In this document: piece by piece, positions 51,582 to 60,446 of the stretch
How positions within the stretch are numbered: the stretch's first letter is position 1
Layout of the letters: the number at the start of each line of letters is the position of its first letter
Assembly (NCBI RefSeq): GCF_000062885.1
Contig: NC_009142.1
Location: forward strand, 7,305,584 to 7,369,583
DNA length: 64,000 nt
Direction: 5' to 3'
From: Saccharopolyspora erythraea NRRL 2338
GTDB taxonomy: Bacteria; Actinomycetota; Actinomycetes; Mycobacteriales; Pseudonocardiaceae
The notes under the pieces: generated by a model
What the model was told of the DNA's origin: nothing
Database searches by the model: none
What the model saw: the letters and a program-made list of their open reading frames with translations, nothing else
Program-made: the position numbers and the translations under genes

Positions 51582-52715
51582 TTACGGGTGCAGGACGACC
51601 TTCGTGTAGCCCTCGATGCGTTGGTCGAACTTGCGGTAGGCGTCCGGCGCCTCCGAGAGCGACAGCTCGTGGGAGACGACGAAGCTGGGGTTGGCCCGTC
51701 CGGCCGTGATCATGTCGCGGAGCTGCCGGTTGTAGCGCTTGACGTTGCACTGGCCGGTGCCCATGACCTGGCCCTTCTCGAACATGCGGCCGATGGAGAC
51801 CAGGAGCTTGCCCTGCTGGGCGTTGCTGTCCGGTCCTCCGGGGTCGGCCGGCACGTACAGTCCGGGCACTCCGAGTCGGCCGGTGGGGCGCACGGTTTCG
51901 ATCAGCGAGTTCAGCACCACCGCCGGCTCCTCCTTGGAGGAGTCGCCGACCTGCGCCTGGTAGCCGACCGCGTCGACGCCCTTGTCGGTGCCCTCGCCGT
52001 CGGTCTGGTCCTTGATCTGCTGCACCGGGTCGCCCTTGCTGAAGTCGATCGGGATCGCGCCGATCTCCTCCGCCTTGGCCAGCCGCTCCGGGACCCGGTC
52101 CACGCAGAACACCCGCGATGCCCCGCGCAGCATGGCCGAGTAGGCGGCCATCAGGCCGACCGGCCCCGCCCCGTACACCACGCACGTCTCGCCGGGCGAG
52201 ACCTGCGCCAGCTCGCAGCCGTGGTAGCCGGTGGGGAAGATGTCGGCCAACAGGACGTAGTCGCTCTCCTTGCTGGAGTCCGACGGCAGCTTCAGGCAGT
52301 TGAAGTCAGCGAAGGGCACCCGCAGGTACTCCGCCTGCCCGCCGGTGTAGGGACCCATCGCCACGTAGCCGTAGGCCCCGCCCGCGAAGCCGGGGTTGAC
52401 CGTGAGGCAGAACCCGGTGTCGCGCGCCAGGCAGTTCTTGCAGAACCCGCATGCGACGTTGAAGGGCATTACGACCCTGTCACCCCGTTGCAGGCTCACC
52501 ACGCCGGAGCCGACCTCCTCGATGATGCCGAGGTTCTCGTGGCCGAACACGATGCCTGGCTCCGCGGCCGTCCTCCCCTCGTACATGTGCAGGTCGGACC
52601 CGCAGATCGCGGTTGACGTCACCCGTACGAGCACGTCGTTCGGATGTTGGATGGTGGGCGTGTCCACTTCGTCCACCGCGACCGAGAACGGTTCCTGGTA
52701 CACCACTGCTCTCAT
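51582..52715 (-). CDS. Zinc-dependent dehydrogenase, glutathione-independent formaldehyde dehydrogenase-like
   Basis: A 377-residue MDR enzyme. Catalytic zinc ligands are Cys38 (AICGSDLH), His59 and Glu60 (FGHE); the structural zinc uses Cys89, 92, 95 and 103 (CGFCKNCLARDTGFC). The NAD(P) fold is CVVYGAGPVGLMAAY. Large insertions (SKEESDY-like and VGDSSKEEP regions) resemble the formaldehyde-dismutase/FdhA branch, which oxidises aldehydes or alcohols with tightly bound NAD. ATG 52715 has TGGAGG upstream. No pathway partner is adjacent. Substrate not certain. Confidence 0.87.
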   Translation of the reverse strand: MRAVVYQEPFSVAVDEVDTPTIQHPNDVLVRVTSTAICGSDLHMYEGRTAAEPGIVFGHENLGIIEEVGSGVVSLQRGDRVVMPFNVACGFCKNCLARDTGFCLTVNPGFAGGAYGYVAMGPYTGGQAEYLRVPFADFNCLKLPSDSSKESDYVLLADIFPTGYHGCELAQVSPGETCVVYGAGPVGLMAAYSAMLRGASRVFCVDRVPERLAKAEEIGAIPIDFSKGDPVQQIKDQTDGEGTDKGVDAVGYQAQVGDSSKEEPAVVLNSLIETVRPTGRLGVPGLYVPADPGGPDSNAQQGKLLVSIGRMFEKGQVMGTGQCNVKRYNRQLRDMITAGRANPSFVVSHELSLSEAPDAYRKFDQRIEGYTKVVLHP

Positions 52716-52853
52716 CACCGACCACCTCCAGGGGATGTCCGAGGCACTACTCACGGACTACCCCGACCGGCGCAGTCCAAAGGTCCGAGCGGAGGAAATT
52801 TGGGGACGGGTGACCACGATCAGCGGAGAAGCCGGCCGGCGGGACCGGTCCGG

Positions 52854-53438
52854 TCAGCGCCCTCCGGCCTCCTGCGCCACTCGCTCGAGCCTTGCCCGGT
52901 AGTCCTCCCACCAGGCCCGGTCGGCGGGCGGCATGTTGTCGTTGTCCTCGCGCATGCCGACCTGGCCGTCGATCAGCTCCCGGACGATGTCGGCGTGCCC
53001 GGCGTGGCGGTGGGTCTCGGCGATCACGTGCACCAGGATCCGGTGCAGCGTCACCTCCGCGCCGGTCCACCACGGGACCTTGCCGGTCGAGTCGAGCGAC
53101 AGCGCCTCGATCGTGGCGTCCGCGTGCGCCCACGCCCGGCGGTAGAACGCGACGATCTGCTCCCGCGACTCCTCTGCGGTCGCCCACATGTCGCCGTTGG
53201 GCTCGGCGCCGTCCTCGTACCACGGCATCGGCTCGTCGGACGGCCGTCCGAAGACGAACCCGAAGTAGCCCAGCTCGCAGCAGGCCGCGTGCTTGACCAG
53301 CCCGAGGAGGTTCGTGCCCGTCGGGGTCAGCGGCCGGCGGACGTCGTACTCCGAGAGCCCGTCGAGCTTCCAGAGCAGCGCCTCGCGGGCCGCTCGCAGG
53401 TAGAGGTGGAGGTCCGCTTTCGGGTCCGATGCCGTCAT
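52854..53438 (-). CDS. DinB-family (DUF664-like) four-helix protein
   Basis: A 194-residue protein of the DinB/YfiT four-helix bundle type. Its probable metal-binding histidines lie in LVKHAACCELGYFG and ILVHVIAETHRHAGHADIVRE. Members act as thiol-dependent transferases or have unknown functions; in actinomycetes mycothiol is the usual thiol. ATG 53438 has CAGGCT 7 nt upstream on minus, which suggests a leaderless mRNA. It diverges from deoC with an 87-bp gap that must hold both promoters. Confidence 0.8.
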   Translation of the reverse strand: MTASDPKADLHLYLRAAREALLWKLDGLSEYDVRRPLTPTGTNLLGLVKHAACCELGYFGFVFGRPSDEPMPWYEDGAEPNGDMWATAEESREQIVAFYRRAWAHADATIEALSLDSTGKVPWWTGAEVTLHRILVHVIAETHRHAGHADIVRELIDGQVGMREDNDNMPPADRAWWEDYRARLERVAQEAGGR

Positions 53439-53512
53439 GGCGGTCAGCCTGCCACCGCACACCGACGAGTTCTCGCCCGAACGACTGCGGGCCGTGCGGG
53501 ACCTCCGGCCCT

Positions 53513-53518
53513 TAGACT
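53513..53518 (+). promoter_or_regulatory. -10 element TAGACT of deoC
   Basis: TAGACT ends 7 nt before the deoC ATG. The intervening CCGGAGC could also serve as a very close ribosome-binding site, but leaderless initiation fits better. Confidence 0.55.
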
Positions 53519-53525
53519 CCGGAGC

Positions 53526-54512
53526 ATGGCCTACCCGCCACCAACAACGCCGTCGGTGACGAGCTCCCCCGGTCTGCCGGCCGAGCTCGCCGAGGCGACC
53601 AAGGACGACAGCACCCTGCGCCGCTTCCTGCACGGGCTTCCCGGCGTCGACCAGGTCGGGCTCGAACAGCGAGCCGCCGGCCTGGCCACCCGCAGCATCA
53701 AGAAAGCCGCCAAGCTGTGGGCGATCGACACCGCGATCGGCATGGTCGACCTGACCACGCTCGAAGGCGCCGACACCGAGGGCAAGGTCCGCGCGCTGTG
53801 CGCCAAGGGCCGCAACCCCGACCCGGACCGGCCCGGCACCCCGCGCGTGGCCGCGATCTGCGTGTATCCGGACCTGGCCGCGGTCGCCGTGGAGGCGCTG
53901 CGCGGCTCCGGCGTCGGGGTCGCGTCGGTGGCCACCGCCTTCCCGTCCGGGCGGTCGTCGCGGGAGGTCAAGCTCGCCGACGTGGAGCTGGCGGTGTCGG
54001 CCGGTGCGACCGAGGTCGACATGGTGATCGACCGCGGTGCCTTCCTCTCCGGCCGCTACGGCCAGGTGTTCGACGAGATCCGGGCGGTCAAGGCGGCCTG
54101 CGGCGACACGCACCTGAAGGTCATCCTGGAGACGGGCGAGCTGGCCACCTACGACAACGTCCGGCGCGCGTCCTGGCTGGCGCTGCTTGCCGGCGGCGAC
54201 TTCATCAAGACCTCCACCGGCAAGGTGTCGCCCGCCGCGACGCTGCCGGTGACGCACCTGATGCTGCAGGCGGTGCGCGACTGGCGCGACCGCACCGGCG
54301 AGCTGCGCGGGGTCAAGCCCGCGGGCGGCATCCGCAACACCAAGGACGCCATCCGCTACCTGGTGGCGGTGCACGAGGTGGCGGGCCCGGAATGGCTCAC
54401 CCCGGAGCTGTTCCGCTTCGGCGCCTCCAGTCTGCTCAACGACCTGCTGATGCAGCGGCGGACCCAGCTCGACGGCCACTACTCCGGCCCCGACTACGTG
54501 GCGGTGGACTGA
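53526..54512 (+). CDS. deoC: Deoxyribose-phosphate aldolase
   Basis: A 328-residue class I aldolase. The Schiff-base Lys228 is in DFIKTSTGK, the activating Lys264 in VKPAGGIRN, and EVDMVID carries the conserved Asp. It is the longer DeoC type with an N-terminal extension of about 70 residues and a short insertion. It splits 2-deoxyribose 5-phosphate into glyceraldehyde 3-phosphate and acetaldehyde. Two aldehyde dehydrogenase genes follow immediately, an arrangement that would oxidise the acetaldehyde. It begins just after a TANNNT element. Confidence 0.94.
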   Translation: MAYPPPTTPSVTSSPGLPAELAEATKDDSTLRRFLHGLPGVDQVGLEQRAAGLATRSIKKAAKLWAIDTAIGMVDLTTLEGADTEGKVRALCAKGRNPDPDRPGTPRVAAICVYPDLAAVAVEALRGSGVGVASVATAFPSGRSSREVKLADVELAVSAGATEVDMVIDRGAFLSGRYGQVFDEIRAVKAACGDTHLKVILETGELATYDNVRRASWLALLAGGDFIKTSTGKVSPAATLPVTHLMLQAVRDWRDRTGELRGVKPAGGIRNTKDAIRYLVAVHEVAGPEWLTPELFRFGASSLLNDLLMQRRTQLDGHYSGPDYVAVD

Positions 54513-54513
54513 C

Positions 54514-55962
54514 ATGCCCGAGGAGACCCGCAGCCCGTGGGAGTACGCGCCCGCCCCCGAGTCGCGGGCGATCGCCAACCTCCAGCCGAGCTACCGGATG
54601 TTCGTCGACGGCGAGTTCGTCGACGGCGCGGGCGAACCGCTCAAGAGCGTCAACCCCGCGACCGAGGAAACCCTGGCGGAGGTTTCCAGCGCCGGGCCGT
54701 CGGATGTGGACAAGGCGGTTCGCGCCGCGCGCAAGGCGTTCGACAGGACGTGGGGCGGGATGCCCGGTTCCGAGCGCGCGAAGTACCTGTTCCGCATCGC
54801 CCGGCTGATCCAGGAACGCGGGCGCGAGCTGGCCGTGCTGGAGACGCTCGACAACGGCAAGCCCATCAAGGAGTCCCGCGACGCCGACATCCCCACCGCG
54901 GCGGCGCACTTCTTCCACCACGCGGGCTGGGCGGACAAGCTCTCCTACGCCGGTTACGGCCCCGACCCGCGGCCGGTCGGCGTCGCGGGCCAGGTCATCC
55001 CGTGGAACTTCCCGCTGCTGATGCTGGCCTGGAAGATCGCACCCGCGCTGGCCTGCGGGAACACCGTCGTCCTCAAGCCCGCCGAGACCACGCCGCTCAC
55101 GGCGCTGGTCTTCGCCGAGATCTGCCAGCAGGCCGGACTGCCCGCGGGCGTGGTCAACATCCTGCCCGGAGCCGGTGACGTCGGCGCCGAGCTGGTCGGG
55201 CACGCCGGGGTCGACAAGGTCGCCTTCACCGGCTCGACCGAGGTCGGCAAGCAGATCCAGCGCACCCTGGCAGGCAGCGGCAAGAAGCTGACGCTGGAGC
55301 TCGGCGGCAAGGCCGCCAACGTCGTCTTCGACGACGCCCCGCTGGACCAGGCCGTCGAGGGCATCGTCAACGGCATCTTCTTCAACCAGGGCCACGTCTG
55401 CTGCGCGGGTTCACGGCTGCTGGTGCAGGAGTCGGTCGCCGACGAGCTGCTCGACAAGCTGCGCTCGCGGATCGCGACGCTGCGGGTCGGCGACCCGCTG
55501 GACAAGAACACCGACGTCGGTGCGGTCAACTCGGCCGAGCAGCTCGAACGGATCACCGCGCTGAGCGCGACCGGCGACGCCGAGGGCGCGAGCCGGTGGA
55601 CCAGCCCGTGCCCGCTGCCGGAGAAGGGGTTCTTCTTCTCCCCCACCGTCTTCTCCGGCGTGCAGCAGTCGATGCGCATCGCACGCGAGGAGATCTTCGG
55701 ACCGGTGCTGTCGGTGCTGACCTTCCGCACGCCGGACGAGGCGGTGAGCAAGGCCAACAACACGCCGTACGGGCTGTCGGCGGGCATCTGGACCGAGAAG
55801 GGCTCCCGGATCCTGTGGGCGGCGCAGAAGATGCGCGCCGGGGTGGTGTGGGCCAACACCTTCAACCGGTTCGACCCGACCGCACCGTTCGGCGGCTACC
55901 AGGAGTCCGGTTTCGGCCGCGAGGGCGGTCGCGCAGGTCTGGAGGCATACCTCGATGTCTGA
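54514..55962 (+). CDS. Aldehyde dehydrogenase (full length)
   Basis: A 482-residue NAD(P)-dependent aldehyde dehydrogenase. It has PWNFPLLM, the NAD loop FTGSTEVGKQI, catalytic Glu262 (LELGGKAANV) and catalytic Cys296 (NQGHVCCAGSR), and EEIFGPVLSV near the end. It begins one base after the deoC stop. Given DeoC upstream, acetaldehyde is the likely substrate, giving acetate. The next gene overlaps it by 8 bp and encodes a shortened relative. Confidence 0.92.
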   Translation: MPEETRSPWEYAPAPESRAIANLQPSYRMFVDGEFVDGAGEPLKSVNPATEETLAEVSSAGPSDVDKAVRAARKAFDRTWGGMPGSERAKYLFRIARLIQERGRELAVLETLDNGKPIKESRDADIPTAAAHFFHHAGWADKLSYAGYGPDPRPVGVAGQVIPWNFPLLMLAWKIAPALACGNTVVLKPAETTPLTALVFAEICQQAGLPAGVVNILPGAGDVGAELVGHAGVDKVAFTGSTEVGKQIQRTLAGSGKKLTLELGGKAANVVFDDAPLDQAVEGIVNGIFFNQGHVCCAGSRLLVQESVADELLDKLRSRIATLRVGDPLDKNTDVGAVNSAEQLERITALSATGDAEGASRWTSPCPLPEKGFFFSPTVFSGVQQSMRIAREEIFGPVLSVLTFRTPDEAVSKANNTPYGLSAGIWTEKGSRILWAAQKMRAGVVWANTFNRFDPTAPFGGYQESGFGREGGRAGLEAYLDV

Positions 55963-56836
55963 CCGTTCGACGTCTTCTGGGCGGCTGGCAGTGGCCAAGA
56001 CCTACAAGCTCTACGTCGGCGGGAAGTTCCCGCGCTCGGAGTCGGGGCGCTCCTACCCGGTGCGCGACGCCAAGGGCGGCTTCCTCGCCAACGCCGCGCA
56101 GGCTTCGCGCAAGGACGTCCGGGACGCGGTCTCGGCCGCGCGCAAGGCTTTCGGCGGCTGGTCCGGCGCCACCGCCTACAACCGCGGCCAGGTGCTGTTC
56201 CGGGTGGCGGAGGTGATGGAGGGGCGACGCGAGCAGTTCGCCGCCGAGGTCCGCGCCGCGGAAGGGCTCTCCCAGAAGGCCGCCGAGTCCGCCGTGGACG
56301 CCGCGGTGGACCGCGTGGTCTGGTACGCGGGCTGGACCGACAAGATCGCCTCGGTGCTGGGCGCGGCCAACCCGGTCGCCGGGCCGTACTTCTCGTTCAG
56401 CGTGCCGGAACCGACCGGCGTGGTGGGCGTGCTCGCACCGCAGTCGTCGTCGCTGCTCGGGCTGGTCAGCGTGGTGGCGCCGGTGATCGCCGCGGGCAAC
56501 ACCTGCGTCGTGGTCGCCGCCTCCGAGCGGCCGCTGCCCGCGATCACCCTCGCCGAGGTCCTGGCGACCTCCGACGTCCCCGGCGGCGTGGTCAACCTGC
56601 TGACCGGGCACGCCGAGGAGCTGGGTCCATGGCTGGCCTCGCACGCCGACGTCAACGCCCTCGACCCGGTGGGCGCCCCCGGCGAGCTGCGCGCCGAACT
56701 GGAGCGGGCGGCGGCCGAGACGGTCAAGCGCGTGCTGCCGGTGCGCGGCGAGCCGGACTGGAACCGCCAGCCCGACATCCAGCGGCTGCGCGCGTTCACC
56801 GAGGTCAAGACGGTGTGGCACCCGGTCGGCACCTGA
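55955..56836 (+). CDS. Half-length aldehyde-dehydrogenase-like protein lacking the catalytic domain
   Basis: A 293-residue protein homologous to the N-terminal, coenzyme-binding half of aldehyde dehydrogenases (YKLYVGGKFPRSESGRSYPV, VLFRVAEVMEGRR, TGVVGVLAPQ, GGVVNLLTGHAEEL). The NxPP-type loop and the catalytic Glu and Cys are missing: the chain ends before the Cys region. It has good codon bias and overlaps the full-length gene by 8 bp, so it seems maintained rather than decayed. It may be a structural partner of the active enzyme, perhaps forming a pseudo-heteromer. Confidence 0.85.
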   Translation: MSDRSTSSGRLAVAKTYKLYVGGKFPRSESGRSYPVRDAKGGFLANAAQASRKDVRDAVSAARKAFGGWSGATAYNRGQVLFRVAEVMEGRREQFAAEVRAAEGLSQKAAESAVDAAVDRVVWYAGWTDKIASVLGAANPVAGPYFSFSVPEPTGVVGVLAPQSSSLLGLVSVVAPVIAAGNTCVVVAASERPLPAITLAEVLATSDVPGGVVNLLTGHAEELGPWLASHADVNALDPVGAPGELRAELERAAAETVKRVLPVRGEPDWNRQPDIQRLRAFTEVKTVWHPVGT

Positions 56837-56841
56837 GCGCG

Positions 56842-56879
56842 CGACGTCCCCGGATCGCACGGGCGACCCGGGGACGTCG
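56842..56879. terminator. Bidirectional hairpin between convergent operons
   Basis: A perfect 12-bp stem (CGACGTCCCCGG arm) lies 5 nt after the half-ALDH stop and 11 nt from the stop of the convergent membrane gene, so it could end both transcripts. Confidence 0.7.
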
Positions 56880-56890
56880 AGGCCGTGCGG

Positions 56891-57511
56891 TCAGCGCGGG
56901 TCGACGACCCAGCCGCGCCTGATCGCCCGCACCAGGAAGACCAGCGACACCGCGATCAGCACCGCGCCGAGCCCCACCGACACCCAGGCCGACAGCTCGA
57001 AGAGCGGCGCGGCGTCGGCGACGAACCAGTCCTTCACGACCGTGCACGCGATCGCCGCCGCGAACGTCACGACCGCGGCGGTCCCCAGCGAGCGGCGCCT
57101 CGACGCCGCGAGCGCGGTGCCCGCGCGGAACGACAGGAACACCGCAACCAGGATCAGGGCGAGCGTCAGGAGCGCCCCGATGCTGTCGGCGAGCGTGTAG
57201 GTGACGCCGTTCGGCCCGGCCCACAGGCCGTCGAGCAGGAAGGTGATCCCGAAGAACACGAACGCCCCGGTTCCCAGCGCGCCGAGCGCGTTGTCCACCG
57301 GCGACGGCTTGCCGGTGGAGCGGTCGAGCTGCGCGGCGACCTGGGCCGCGTACTCCCGCGGCGACCCGAACGCCTCGACCGGGTCTTCGCCGGTCTCGGC
57401 GACGTGGGTCTCGACCTCGGCGAGGACCTCGCCGACCCGCCTGCCGGAGATGTCGTGCAGCCGCAGCGCCAACATCAGCTCGTCCCGGTACTTCTTGTCC
57501 AGCGTCATCAT
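56891..57511 (-). CDS. Membrane protein co-encoded with PadR
   Basis: A 206-residue protein. An N-terminal cytosolic domain of about 70 residues (RDELMLALRLHDISGRRVGEVLAEVETHV then EDPVEAFGSPREYA) resembles the HAAS/DUF1700-type helical region found beside PadR regulators. About four transmembrane helices follow. ATG 57511 overlaps the padR stop as ATGA, so the two are translationally coupled. Such pairs often respond to envelope stress or antibiotics, but the function here is not known. Confidence 0.78.
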   Translation of the reverse strand: MMTLDKKYRDELMLALRLHDISGRRVGEVLAEVETHVAETGEDPVEAFGSPREYAAQVAAQLDRSTGKPSPVDNALGALGTGAFVFFGITFLLDGLWAGPNGVTYTLADSIGALLTLALILVAVFLSFRAGTALAASRRRSLGTAAVVTFAAAIACTVVKDWFVADAAPLFELSAWVSVGLGAVLIAVSLVFLVRAIRRGWVVDPR

Positions 57512-57861
57512 GCTCGCACCCCTCGTTCAACCACCGCGACCGCGTTCTTCGCGAATTCCGTCCACTTCGGACCCTGCTCGGAGAGCACCTTGCGGCCCTC
57601 GTCGGTGAGGGCGAAGAACTTCCGCCCCGGGCCGCCCTCACCGGCCCGCCACTCCGCACGCACGAGCCCGTCCGCCGCCAGCCGGTTGAGCAGCGGGTAG
57701 AGGGTTCCCGCCTTCATGTCCGGCATGCCGGCCTCGCCGAGCCGCTGCAGCAGCGTGTAGCCGTAGTCCTCGCCGCTCTCGGCGAGCAGCGCCAGCACCG
57801 CGAGGTCGAGCACCCCGCGCAGCCACTGCGTCTGACGGGCGGCCGTCGTCTTGTCCGCCAT
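57508..57861 (-). CDS. PadR-family transcriptional regulator
   Basis: A 117-residue protein with the PadR winged helix: LRGVLDLAVLALLAESGEDY, GYTLLQRLGEAG, MKAGTLYPLLNRLAADGLV and EGGPGRKFFALTDEG. It probably represses its own operon. TACGTT lies 6 nt upstream of ATG 57861, so the mRNA may be leaderless, and a large palindromic site covers the promoter. It is coupled to the downstream membrane protein. Confidence 0.87.
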   Translation of the reverse strand: MADKTTAARQTQWLRGVLDLAVLALLAESGEDYGYTLLQRLGEAGMPDMKAGTLYPLLNRLAADGLVRAEWRAGEGGPGRKFFALTDEGRKVLSEQGPKWTEFAKNAVAVVERGVRA

Positions 57862-57867
57862 GCGGAG

Positions 57868-57873
57868 AACGTA
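57868..57873 (-). promoter_or_regulatory. -10 element TACGTT of padR
   Basis: TACGTT on minus ends 6 nt before the padR ATG and directly abuts the palindromic operator. Confidence 0.5.
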
Positions 57874-57908
57874 ACACCTACTAGTAGGTCTCGCAAACTA
57901 GTTGGTGT
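57874..57908. promoter_or_regulatory. Nested palindromic operator of padR
   Basis: Outer arms ACACCTACTAGT and ACTAGTTGGTGT match with one mismatch. Inside the left arm lies a perfect 14-bp palindrome (ACCTACTAGTAGGT, 57876-57889) and near the right arm AACTAGTT. This fits a site for dimeric PadR next to its own -10 element. Confidence 0.65.
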
Positions 57909-58183
57909 GGACGGGACTCGACGGCGCATGTGGCCGGCGGTGAGGGGCGGCAGGTGGGCGGGTGCATGAGCGCGAGCGGCGCGAATGGTTCCTACGCGCT
58001 CGGGCGGAAGACGGGCACCAACGCGGGCGGGCACCCTGCGTGGGCGGGCGCGCACGTGGGCGCACGCATGCGGTCGCGCGCGCCTTCGCGCGGGAGAGGA
58101 CACCAGTGGCCGCAACACACCGCCCCCAGCGGGCACGTGCGGCCGAGAACCTCGGGGTCAGGCCAAGAGTGGGTCCGCCCCGG

Positions 58184-58771
58184 TCAGCGGATCTGCCAGT
58201 CCAGCTTGCCGTCCTCGGTCACCGTCGCGTGGCTGTGCCCGGCGGGCACGCCGTCGGTCAGCGCGCGGTAGACGTCGGCCAGCATGGCCGAGACGCCCTG
58301 CCACTCCGGGCGTTCGACCTGCGCCGCCTCCTGCTCCCACTCGAGCACGCAGCCGTGCAATGGTCCCGGGCGCAGGTCGACGACGAGCTCGTCGGCGAAG
58401 CCGTCACCGGCGATCGGGATCCACGCGGGGTGGAAGCTCGATCCCGCCGAGCCGGCGTAGTAGTCGCAGGAGGGCCGCTCCCAGCGCGCCGTCCACAGCT
58501 CCCGGTGCCCGCGCCACGCCCGCAGCGCCGCACTCGGGCTGTAGGGGGTGTAGAAGGGCGGCAGGACGTCGGCGAGCACGTCGGTGGCGGTACCGCCGCA
58601 ACAGGTCCACCAGGCGCGCAGGTCCGCTGGGAGCTGGACGTGGAACTCCGCCTCCAGCGCCACCAGCTCCGCCGGATCGGGGGGTTCGAGGGCGGCGGCG
58701 GTGACCGGCGCGTGATCTTCCAGCCACCGCACGATGTTCGCCCACAGTTCCGTGACGTCCATTCCACTCAT
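58184..58771 (-). CDS. SMI1/KNR4-family protein
   Basis: A 195-residue protein with the SMI1/KNR4 core: PPDPAELVALEAEFHVQLPA, DLRAWWTCCGG, then PIAGDGFADELVVDLRPG and GCVLEWEQE. In bacteria this fold often serves as immunity protein to secreted toxins or as a general protein-binding module. No toxin gene is next to it, so it may be orphan or have another role. ATG 58771 has AACGAGG upstream. Confidence 0.82.
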   Translation of the reverse strand: MSGMDVTELWANIVRWLEDHAPVTAAALEPPDPAELVALEAEFHVQLPADLRAWWTCCGGTATDVLADVLPPFYTPYSPSAALRAWRGHRELWTARWERPSCDYYAGSAGSSFHPAWIPIAGDGFADELVVDLRPGPLHGCVLEWEQEAAQVERPEWQGVSAMLADVYRALTDGVPAGHSHATVTEDGKLDWQIR

Positions 58772-59047
58772 GATCGCCTCGTTGCGCTACCACCGGTACC
58801 GCCAACCGTGAGCCCGCACGGCCCGCGGAGCCCCGGAAACCACGCCGCGCGACCACGATCGACCGAACGGCCGAAGCCCGCCGACGGCGAGCGCAGTAGT
58901 GCCGACCAGGAGAATCGTTATCAGGAATTGGGTCTGTGGTCGCCTGAGCCGGGCTGGATACGGTGAGAACCCGACCGGCGCACAGGGCGTGGTCGGCCAA
59001 CCCGTAGGCTTCGGCGACGTCTGGTTCGGCGACCGGAGGTAGAAGAG

Positions 59048-60274
59048 ATGGCGCAGGACATCGTCCCCATCGAGCTTGGCCTGCCGCAGGGCGACGTCGT
59101 CACCCTGTGGGCGCCGCGCTGGCGGGAGGACGGCGAGGAGTGGGAGGCCTTCCTCGGGCACGAGGAAGACCTGTACGCCTTCCCCGACTCCGCCCGCCTG
59201 GCCGCGTTCGTCCGCACGGCCGCGGAGCACGACCTCGACGACCACCCGGCGTGGCACGTGGTGCCCGCGTTGTCCGCGGTGGAGCTGAACCCCGACGAGG
59301 ACCACCAGTTCGACCTCGTCGGCGTGCCGGAGCTCGTCGCCGAACCGCCGGACACCTGGACGATCAACGAGCTCGCCGACATCGTCGAGATCGCCCGGTC
59401 GCTGGCCGACGTCTGCGAGCTGGACAAGGTGCACGAGGTCCTCGACTCCGCCGACGGCTTCGCCGTGCTCGACCAGGGCACGCTGGCGTTCTCCGGCAAG
59501 GACGGGCAGAAGCGCTGGAACGAGCTGTGCAAGGTGGTCGTCGACCGCTGGGACGAGGTCCTGGACGCGATCGACGGCGTGGTCACCTCTCCCGAGGTCG
59601 CCGCCGACGCCGTGGCCACCGCCGAGGCCGAGCTCGCCGAAGCGCTCGACACCGACGAGGAGGAGGGCGCCGAGGCGTCCGAGCTGGACGACGTCGAGGC
59701 CGTGGAGGACGAGGAGCTCGGCTTCTGGGGCGAGATCGGCATCGACCCGATCCGGATCATCACCAGCCAGGGCGAGCACTACTCGCTGCGCTGCTACCTC
59801 GAGGACGACCCGGTGTTCCTCGGGTCCGAGGGCAAGATCGACGTGTTCTCCTCGCCGCGGGCGCTGGCCCGCTTCCTCGCCGACGCCGACTCCGTGGAGC
59901 ACAACGACCTGACCCGGGTCGCGACCTGGCCGAAGGTCACCGAGAAGGCCACCGCCGGGGAGCTGACCGTCGAGGTCGACGAGGAGAACACCTACGTGCT
60001 GGCCGGCCTGGACGCCGACCTCGCCGCCGGCCCGTCCGAAGTGGACCCGGTGCAGCTCGACCTCGCCGAGGAGCTGCTCGTCGACGCCGCGGTGTGGGCG
60101 GGCGACAAGACCGTCGAGGAGACTCTGCAGCCCTCCGAGCGGCTGGGCTGGATGGTCTCGTTCGTGCTGCAGCCCAGCCCGAACCGGCTGCCGCCGAGCC
60201 CGCCGTTCGACGCCGAGGTCGAGGCCTGGCAGGGGCTGGTCGAGTCCTTCGAGGAACGCCTCCGCACGCACTGA
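59048..60274 (+). CDS. Conserved acidic protein with internal duplication
   Basis: A 408-residue strongly acidic soluble protein. Two related segments are visible: residues about 36-72 (GHEEDLYAFPDSARLAAFVR then AEHDLDDHPAW) and about 258-292 (GSEGKIDVFSSPRALARFLA then EHNDLTRVATW). A highly acidic linker (DTDEEEGAEASELDD) lies between them. No catalytic motif is recognised. The ATG has CGGAGGTAG upstream. From memory it sits where M. tuberculosis has Rv3311, a protein of similar length between upp and add, and is likely its orthologue. Function unknown. Confidence 0.78.
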   Translation: MAQDIVPIELGLPQGDVVTLWAPRWREDGEEWEAFLGHEEDLYAFPDSARLAAFVRTAAEHDLDDHPAWHVVPALSAVELNPDEDHQFDLVGVPELVAEPPDTWTINELADIVEIARSLADVCELDKVHEVLDSADGFAVLDQGTLAFSGKDGQKRWNELCKVVVDRWDEVLDAIDGVVTSPEVAADAVATAEAELAEALDTDEEEGAEASELDDVEAVEDEELGFWGEIGIDPIRIITSQGEHYSLRCYLEDDPVFLGSEGKIDVFSSPRALARFLADADSVEHNDLTRVATWPKVTEKATAGELTVEVDEENTYVLAGLDADLAAGPSEVDPVQLDLAEELLVDAAVWAGDKTVEETLQPSERLGWMVSFVLQPSPNRLPPSPPFDAEVEAWQGLVESFEERLRTH

Positions 60275-60290
60275 CCTCGCATCAGCGACC

Positions 60291-60338
60291 GAACGCCGAC
60301 CGCGCGGCCCGCCACAGGGCCGGCAGCGGTCGGCGTTC
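60291..60338 (+). terminator. Terminator after the conserved acidic-protein gene
   Basis: A perfect 13-bp outer stem (GAACGCCGACCGC arm) with an inner GGCCC/GGGCC stem begins 16 nt after the stop. Confidence 0.8.
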
Positions 60339-60446
60339 TCGCGTCCGGTGGTTTTAGGCGGGCGTTCGCGGGTTCCATGCAACGCCCGGTGTGCGCGGCT
60401 CCAGGCGGCAGGCACCCGAGTTCAGGCCAGGTGGCCGGGCCCGGCT

